DNA from: JANPPS01 sp043758105
Lineage (GTDB): Bacteria > Pseudomonadota > Alphaproteobacteria > Acetobacterales > Acetobacteraceae
Assembly (NCBI GenBank): GCA_043758105.1
Contig: JAYVOF010000011.1
Coordinates: 1-18,422 of the forward strand
Length of the DNA stretch: 18,422 nt
Direction of reading: 5' to 3'
Part shown: in pieces, positions 13,455 through 18,422 of the stretch
How positions within the stretch are numbered: position 1 is the first letter of the stretch
How the letters are laid out: each line of letters opens with the position of its first letter
Program-made: the position numbers and the translations under genes
The notes under the pieces: model-generated
What the model saw: only the letters and a program-made list of their open reading frames with translations
Told to the model about the DNA's origin: nothing
The model's database searches: none

Positions 13455-14528
13455 TCAGCGCGCCTCGGCCGGCGGCCCGGCTCGGGGCGCGGCCATCGGG
13501 CGGAGGGGGCCGGCACCGGTCGCCGGGAACACCGCCGGAGCGTGCAGCACCATGATCGCAATCCGGCGGTTGCCGGCCGCCAGAGGGTCGTCCTTGATCA
13601 GCAAATCGCGGTCGGCACTGCCGCTGACGCTGCGCATCCGGTCTTCCTGCAGGCCGGAGTCCACCAGCAGACGCCTGGTCGCATTGGCACGGTCGGCGGA
13701 GAGATCCCAATTGCTCCGCTCTCCCCCGCGATAGGGCGCGGCGTCGGTATGCCCGGCGATGGCGATCGGCTCAGGCAAACGCATCAGAACAGGGGCCACC
13801 TTGGCCAGTAAGGCGCGGGCGCGGTCGTTGAGGACGGCCGATCCGGTGGGAAACATCGGACGCCGGTCATCGTCCATGATTTGAATCCGCAGCCCTTCCG
13901 GCGTGATGTCGATGGCGAGCTGCTTGGCAACTTCCGCGAGACTCGGGTCCTGCCGCACGGCCTCCCGGATTTGTTCAGCCGCCCGTTCGAACGCCGCACG
14001 CTCCCGCCGCTGCGCCTCCGCCTGGAATTCGGCTTGGGTTGGCTTACCGGGAGGTTGAATGTCGAACCGTGCCACACTCTGCCCCGGCTTCAATGGCGTT
14101 TTCTGACCCTGCTCACCGGCGGCCAGCAGGGACGGGCCGCGCTCCGTCTGCCGGTTCGAGTTTTGCGCCTGCACCTCGCCCTCATCGTCCTCGGCGTCGA
14201 TGAACGGGTGCGGCGTCGTGTTGACGGCACGGACCGCGCCCTTGTCGGACGCCATGGAGCCATCGATGTTCGGCGTGGTCCCGCCGAACGGTTGACCGAA
14301 GCCAGAATTGTTATGGGCTAGGATGTTATTGGGGCTGAAATAGTCGGCCAACCCCTTACGCTGCTCCTCCGTCGTGGCATTCAGCAGCCACATCAACAAG
14401 AAGAACGCCATCATTGCCGTCACGAAATCGGCATAAGCGACCTTCCAGGCGCCACCATGGTGCCCGCCCTCCACAACTTCTTCCTTGCGGATCACGACCA
14501 TGGGCTTCCCGCCCTTCTTCGCCGCCAT
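13455..14528 (-). CDS. motB: flagellar stator protein MotB (OmpA-like peptidoglycan-binding)
   Basis: The 357-residue protein anchors the stator to peptidoglycan and carries the proton-binding aspartate. The short cytoplasmic N-terminus is followed by the single membrane helix WKVAYADFVTAMMAFFLLMW (28-47), whose D34 corresponds to E. coli D32. A long periplasmic linker (about 50-215), rich in charged and Gln residues, includes the plug region. The OmpA/MotB domain (about 220-335) shows MFPTGSAVLNDRAR, GHTDAAPY and WDLSADRANATRRLL. A Pro/Ala-rich tail ends it. ATG 14528 gives a normal MotB N-terminus but has only a GGGGT-like ribosome-binding site. An alternative ATG nine codons in is also possible. 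It precedes motA by 6 nt. Confidence 0.94.
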   Translation of the reverse strand: MAAKKGGKPMVVIRKEEVVEGGHHGGAWKVAYADFVTAMMAFFLLMWLLNATTEEQRKGLADYFSPNNILAHNNSGFGQPFGGTTPNIDGSMASDKGAVRAVNTTPHPFIDAEDDEGEVQAQNSNRQTERGPSLLAAGEQGQKTPLKPGQSVARFDIQPPGKPTQAEFQAEAQRRERAAFERAAEQIREAVRQDPSLAEVAKQLAIDITPEGLRIQIMDDDRRPMFPTGSAVLNDRARALLAKVAPVLMRLPEPIAIAGHTDAAPYRGGERSNWDLSADRANATRRLLVDSGLQEDRMRSVSGSADRDLLIKDDPLAAGNRRIAIMVLHAPAVFPATGAGPLRPMAAPRAGPPAEAR

Positions 14529-14543
14529 GCAACACCCCGACCA
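14529..14543 (-). promoter_or_regulatory. possible sigma54 -24/-12 element at the motB start
   Basis: On the minus strand TGG (14543-14541) and TTGC (14532-14529) are spaced as GG-N10-GC, as in sigma54 promoters, and the next base is the A of the motB ATG. Nine of twelve consensus positions match. Transcription would then begin inside the annotated codons, favouring the ATG nine codons downstream. A chance match in GC-rich DNA is quite possible. Confidence 0.25.
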
Positions 14544-14573
14544 CTGCGATGGGGGGAGTTTGCCCTGAAAGGA

Positions 14574-15566
14574 TTAAGGAAGCGTTGCGATAGGTAAGGA
14601 AGTTAAGGCAAGGGCCCGGGAAAATACGTGGGCGTCCACGTTCCCGCCACTCAGCACAACCCCCACCACCCGCTCCTGCGCCGGGAACAGCCCGGATAAC
14701 ACCGCTGCCAGCGCCACCGCCCCGCCCGGCTCCACCACGATCTTCAAATGCAGGAACGCAAACGCCATCGCGGCCAGCACATCCTTATCCGGCACCACCA
14801 GCGCGCCCGACACCCGCTCCTGGTTCAGCGCGAACGTCATCGCCCCCGGCTGCGGCGTCAGCAGCGCGTCACACAGCGTGCTGCCGCCCGGCGCATTCAC
14901 CTCCCGCACGCCGGACCGCAGGCTGCGCGCCGTGTCATCGGACCCCACGGGTTCCACGGCATAGATCTCGGTGTCCGGCGACGCCGCCTCCGTCACCAGC
15001 GCGCAGCCGGCGATCAGCCCGCCGCCGCCGGTGCAGACCAGCAAGGCGTCTAAATCCTGATCCGTGTCCTGCCACAGCTCCAGCGCTACCGTACCCTGCC
15101 CGGCGATCACATGCGGATGCTCGAACGGCGGGATCAACGCGGCACCCGTCCGGCCCGCGATCTCACGCGAAATCGCCTCCCGGTCATCCAGCTTACGGTC
15201 ATACGTGACGATGGTGGCACCCCAACGCCGGGTGCTCTCGACCTTCACCACGGGCGCGTCGGCGGGCATGACGATGGTGGCGGTCATGCCAAGGGACGCG
15301 GCGGCGCAGGCGATCGCCTGACCGTGATTGCCCGATGAATGCGCGACCACACCCCGCGCCCGCTCGGCCGCATTCAGCTGCAACAACGCGTTCGTGGCGC
15401 CGCGCAGCTTGAAGCTGCCGGTCCGCTGCAACGGCTCGGCCTTCAACAGGATGGTGCCGCCGGTCAGCCGGTCGAGCATGGGGCTGCGCAACACCGGGGT
15501 GCGGACGACCCGGCCCTCGATCCGGGCGGCGGCGGCCAGCACGTCGTCGGCTGTCGGAAATTGCAT
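14574..15566 (-). CDS. PLP-dependent threonine/serine dehydratase
   Basis: The 330-residue fold-type II PLP enzyme probably deaminates L-threonine or L-serine to the 2-oxo acid and ammonia. K53 in RTGSFKLRGA is the Schiff-base lysine, SSGNHGQ (77-83) binds the substrate carboxylate, and GGGGLIAG (180-187) holds the PLP phosphate. LSGGN lies near the C-terminus. It has no C-terminal ACT-like regulatory domain, so it is the short form (catabolic dehydratase, serine racemase or hydroxyaspartate dehydratase-like) rather than isoleucine-feedback IlvA. ATG 15566 shares a base with the stop of the upstream glycosyltransferase (TGATG), indicating coupling. The reading frame stays open further upstream, but that part is antisense to nothing useful and overlaps the previous gene. 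Confidence 0.88.
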   Translation of the reverse strand: MQFPTADDVLAAAARIEGRVVRTPVLRSPMLDRLTGGTILLKAEPLQRTGSFKLRGATNALLQLNAAERARGVVAHSSGNHGQAIACAAASLGMTATIVMPADAPVVKVESTRRWGATIVTYDRKLDDREAISREIAGRTGAALIPPFEHPHVIAGQGTVALELWQDTDQDLDALLVCTGGGGLIAGCALVTEAASPDTEIYAVEPVGSDDTARSLRSGVREVNAPGGSTLCDALLTPQPGAMTFALNQERVSGALVVPDKDVLAAMAFAFLHLKIVVEPGGAVALAAVLSGLFPAQERVVGVVLSGGNVDAHVFSRALALTSLPIATLP

Positions 15567-16972
15567 CAGGGCTCTCCGGGATGCGGCAGGCGCTTGGCGG
15601 GTGCGCTGGGCCGCAGGGTGACACGATAGACGCGGTAGGCCTCGGCCTCCACCCCGGCCCGGCCGCGGCCGAGGGTGGTCAACAGCGTGACGTCGGACCA
15701 GAGCGCCGGGTCGGGGCCGGTGCGGCGGGCGGGGATCAGCACAACCCCGGTGGTGGTGGACGCACCAGGCAGGTCGAACAGCGCCCAGCGTGGCTCGGCC
15801 GCCACCACCGGCGTGCCCGGCAGCCACCACGCGAGCAAGGACGCGATGCCATAATTCTCGGCCGCCACGAACCCGCCGCCGGACAGCGCCGCCGCCTCGC
15901 GCGCAAGGCCGTCCCAGCCGGCCAGGCGGATAAAGGACGGGTCGAACCGGCGGGGCGGAATCGGTGCGACGGTCGCTTGCAGATAAACCAGCGCCGTCAG
16001 CGCAAACCCCGTGGCCGCCGGAATGCGCCAGCGCCGGCCGGTGGCGGCCGCGGCGATGGCGGCGGCGGGATAGACGATGGCCGGCCAGTTCGCCTGCACC
16101 CGGTCGCCGAGGGCGTGCAGGACAAACAGCAAAAGGCCGGGTCCCACCATAACCCGCAGTAGATCGAACGCCGGATCCCGCCATCGTCGCTGCGTGAGCC
16201 CCACACCCACCGCCATCAACGCGAAGACCAGGGGGGTGGCGAGCCCGATCTGCCCGGCCAGCAACTCACCCACATGGCCCAGCGCGTCGGCCGGGTGCCA
16301 CACGCCGGTGCGTCCGCCCTGTTTGGCGAAGCTCACCCAACCATGCGCCGCGTTCCACGCCACGACCGGGGCGATCACCGCCGCCGCCACGGCCCCCCCG
16401 GCCCATAACCACGGTGAGCGGAACCACGCCCGGCCATGCAGCGCGAGCCACAACACGATGCCCACGCCCAGCAACGCCCCGGTATATTTACTGGCCATCG
16501 CCGCCCCGGACGCCGCGCCCACCGCGAGCCACCACGGACCCTGGCCCGTCCTTACAACCCGCGCCAGAGCGGCCAAGGTGGCGGTCCAAAAGAACAGCAA
16601 CGGCGTATCCGGCGTCATGGTGACGGCACCCGCACCCATCAGCAGCGTGGCGTTCAGCAGCACCGCCGCCGGCACGCCGAGCCGCCGCCCGGGGAACAAA
16701 TCCTCCGCCGCCCGCGCCAGCAACCATGACCCGGCGGCCGCCGATAGCGGTGCCAGGAGGCGGATACCGAGCGCGGTATCTCCCAAGATCGCGGTGCCCG
16801 CCCGGATCCAGAGCGCAACCATGGGGGGATGATCTAGATAGCCCGGGGCGAGCGCGCGGGACCACACCCAGTAATACGCCTCATCCGGCGAGAGAGGCAT
16901 GTGCGCTGCGACCAGAAGCCGGATGATGGTGAGCGTGGCGAGCCCGGCGGGCCAGAGGAGTGTGGGGAGCAC
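15566..16972 (-). CDS. GT-C family membrane glycosyltransferase (GT39/ArnT-like, PMT_2 domain)
   Basis: The 468-residue inner-membrane protein should transfer a sugar from a polyprenyl-phosphate donor onto a periplasmic acceptor such as a lipid or protein. The first periplasmic loop carries the GT-C acidic motif D30-E31 (LSPDEAYYWVW), followed by GYLDHPPMVALW (44-55), diagnostic of the PMT_2/ArnT group. About ten or more hydrophobic segments follow, and residues from about 350 on form a smaller soluble-looking region. The start is a GTG at 16972 with AAGGTG about 6 nt upstream. The stop overlaps the dehydratase ATG. The acceptor cannot be deduced: no lipid A, arnBC or polysaccharide genes are nearby. 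Confidence 0.85.
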   Translation of the reverse strand: MLPTLLWPAGLATLTIIRLLVAAHMPLSPDEAYYWVWSRALAPGYLDHPPMVALWIRAGTAILGDTALGIRLLAPLSAAAGSWLLARAAEDLFPGRRLGVPAAVLLNATLLMGAGAVTMTPDTPLLFFWTATLAALARVVRTGQGPWWLAVGAASGAAMASKYTGALLGVGIVLWLALHGRAWFRSPWLWAGGAVAAAVIAPVVAWNAAHGWVSFAKQGGRTGVWHPADALGHVGELLAGQIGLATPLVFALMAVGVGLTQRRWRDPAFDLLRVMVGPGLLLFVLHALGDRVQANWPAIVYPAAAIAAAATGRRWRIPAATGFALTALVYLQATVAPIPPRRFDPSFIRLAGWDGLAREAAALSGGGFVAAENYGIASLLAWWLPGTPVVAAEPRWALFDLPGASTTTGVVLIPARRTGPDPALWSDVTLLTTLGRGRAGVEAEAYRVYRVTLRPSAPAKRLPHPGEP

Positions 16973-17095
16973 GACGTCACCTTCAGGGTGTGCGGCGTCT
17001 CGTCAAGTCACTGTCGAGGTTGGTTCCGCGAACTCGTCCCTCGCGCCCGGAAGAAGCGGCTTGCAATCTGGGACGGGCGCGCCAAACTCGGACCT

Positions 17096-18422
17096 ATGTC
17101 GGGCTTCCCCTCCCGGGTCAAGGCGGTGCTCGGGCCCACCAACACCGGCAAGACACATCTTGCGATCGAGCGGCTGCTTGCGCATAGCTCGGGCATCATC
17201 GGCTTCCCGCTCCGCCTGCTCGCGCGGGAGAATTATGACCGGATGGTGCTGAAAAAGGGTGTGAAGAACGTGGCCCTCATCACCGGTGAGGAAAAAATCG
17301 TGCCCGCCGGTGCCCGCTGGTTTTCCTGCACCGTGGAGGCGATGCCGCTCGACCGGGCGGCGGAGTTCGTCGCGGTGGACGAAATCCAGCTGTGTGCCGA
17401 CCCCGATCGCGGCCACGTGTTTACCGAGCGGCTGCTGCATGCGCGGGGCCTGGTGGAGACCATGTTCCTGGGAGCCGAAACCATCCGCCCGTTGCTGCAG
17501 CGGCTCATCCCCCACGCCGAAATCCAGACCCGGCCGCGCCTGTCGCAACTGACCTATGCCGGGCCCACGAAGCTGGTGCGCCTGCCGCCGCGGAGCGCCG
17601 TCGTCGCGTTCAGCGCTAGTGAGGTTTATGCCATCGCCGAGCTGATCCGGCGGCGGCGGGGCGGCTGCGCGGTGGTGATGGGCCGGCTCAGCCCGCGCAC
17701 GCGCAATGCCCAGGTGCAGCTGTATCAAAACAAAGAGGTGGATTTCCTGGTCGCGACCGACGCGATCGGCATGGGGCTCAACATGGACGTGGACCATGTG
17801 GCGTTCGCGCGCCTCAATAAATTCGACGGCCACCGGCCCCGGCGGCTCACCGCGTCGGAGGTGGCACAGATCGCCGGGCGGGCCGGGCGCGGCATGCGGG
17901 ACGGCACGTTCGGCAGCACCGCGACCTGCCCGCCGCTCGATGACGACCTGGTGCGGGCGGTCGAGGGGCATAATTTCGAGCCGCTGGACGAGCTATACTG
18001 GCGCAACGCCGCTCTCGATTTTGCCAGCGTGGACGCGCTGCTGGCCAGCCTCACCGCGCCGCCCAACCGACCTGGGCTGTCGCGCGGGCCGGATGCGGTG
18101 GATTTGCAGACGCTGGATGCGCTGGCCAAAGAACCGGACATTCGCGCCCTCGCCCGCAGCCGCCCGCGGGTCCGTCTGTTGTGGGAGGCGTGCGGCATTC
18201 CGGATTTCCGTAAGCTCGCCGATGACACCCACACCCGGTTCTGTGCCCGGGTGTTCGGCCATGTGGCACAGGATAAGGGCGTGCCGGCGGAGTGGATCGA
18301 GGGGGGAATCGCCGCGTTGGACCGGGCGGATGGCGATATCGACACGCTGATGGCCCGGCTGTCCGGCGTCCGCACCTGGTCCTACATCGCCGCCCGCACC
18401 GACTGGGTGCAGGACGCGCCCA
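17096..18422 (+). CDS. Suv3-like DExH-box RNA helicase, 5' part (runs off right edge)
   Basis: From ATG 17096 the frame stays open for 442 codons to the window edge, so the C-terminus is missing. Motifs in order match mitochondrial Suv3 and its alphaproteobacterial homologues: Walker A GPTNTGKT (13-20), GFPLRLLAREN (36-46), TGEE (63-66), motif II VDEIQ (94-98), motif III LGAET (125-129), SPRTRN (199-204), motif V VATDAIGMGLNMDVDH (219-234) and motif VI QIAGRAGR (258-265). It should unwind RNA duplexes with ATP, probably in RNA decay or processing. The ribosome-binding site is weak. It is divergent from the glycosyltransferase gene, with 123 bp between starts. The large minus-strand frame opposite it is an artefact of codon use. 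Confidence 0.92.
   Translation, partial: MSGFPSRVKAVLGPTNTGKTHLAIERLLAHSSGIIGFPLRLLARENYDRMVLKKGVKNVALITGEEKIVPAGARWFSCTVEAMPLDRAAEFVAVDEIQLCADPDRGHVFTERLLHARGLVETMFLGAETIRPLLQRLIPHAEIQTRPRLSQLTYAGPTKLVRLPPRSAVVAFSASEVYAIAELIRRRRGGCAVVMGRLSPRTRNAQVQLYQNKEVDFLVATDAIGMGLNMDVDHVAFARLNKFDGHRPRRLTASEVAQIAGRAGRGMRDGTFGSTATCPPLDDDLVRAVEGHNFEPLDELYWRNAALDFASVDALLASLTAPPNRPGLSRGPDAVDLQTLDALAKEPDIRALARSRPRVRLLWEACGIPDFRKLADDTHTRFCARVFGHVAQDKGVPAEWIEGGIAALDRADGDIDTLMARLSGVRTWSYIAARTDWVQDAP

Noticed and set aside
17061..17089. TTGCAA as a -35 of the helicase promoter
   Set aside because: The hexamer at 17-bp spacing (AAACTC) does not resemble a -10, so no promoter was called.
17003..17971. 322-codon minus-strand frame opposite the helicase
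   Set aside because: The plus-strand frame carries every Suv3 motif, while the minus frame has none and shadow-like composition.

Overview
The window is GC-rich chromosomal DNA, densely coding and with short intergenic gaps. It most likely comes from a motile alphaproteobacterium. The evidence is a mitochondrial-type Suv3-like helicase, a PhoB box of the CTGTCAC type, and protein signatures typical of that class. Rhodospirillales/Acetobacteraceae is a guess from general resemblance, not a demonstrated placement. I see no insertion sequence, integrase, phage gene, CRISPR array or rRNA gene, and no gene-free stretch longer than about 300 bases.

Left part (1-2300). The 5' part of a Tat-type Rieske iron-sulfur protein gene runs off the left edge on the minus strand. 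Divergent from it lies rlmB, a 23S rRNA 2'-O-methyltransferase gene with a long Pro/Arg-rich N-terminal extension. A small hypothetical gene follows, then a minus-strand tRNA-Thr(UGU) with an encoded CCA end and a recognisable promoter.

Centre (2400-10561, plus strand). This is a phosphorus-acquisition block. An array of Pho-box repeats precedes pstS-pstC-pstA-pstB-phoU-phoB, followed on the same strand by phnC-phnD-phnE. Pst is the high-affinity phosphate importer, PhoU and PhoB couple its state to transcription, and PhnCDE is a phosphonate-type importer whose binding protein is very close to E. coli PhnD. Several junctions overlap or abut, and a strong hairpin between pstS and pstC may let PstS be made in excess. 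No phoR kinase and no C-P lyase or other phosphonate-degrading gene lies in the window.

Right part (16972-10573, minus strand, read right to left). A GT-C family (ArnT/PMT-like) membrane glycosyltransferase overlaps a PLP-dependent threonine/serine dehydratase. Then come the flagellar stator genes in the order motB-motA, a REP-like palindromic element, a zinc nucleoside deaminase, and a translationally coupled folB plus FolM/PTR1-like pteridine reductase pair. At the right edge a Suv3-like DExH RNA helicase gene starts on the plus strand and runs out of the window.

Overall this is mostly ordinary core chromosome. I do not see a clearly undescribed system. The points most worth a second look are the fused Pst/Pho/Phn layout with its control sites, the unclear phnC start, the pterin gene pair and the inverted motB-motA order.
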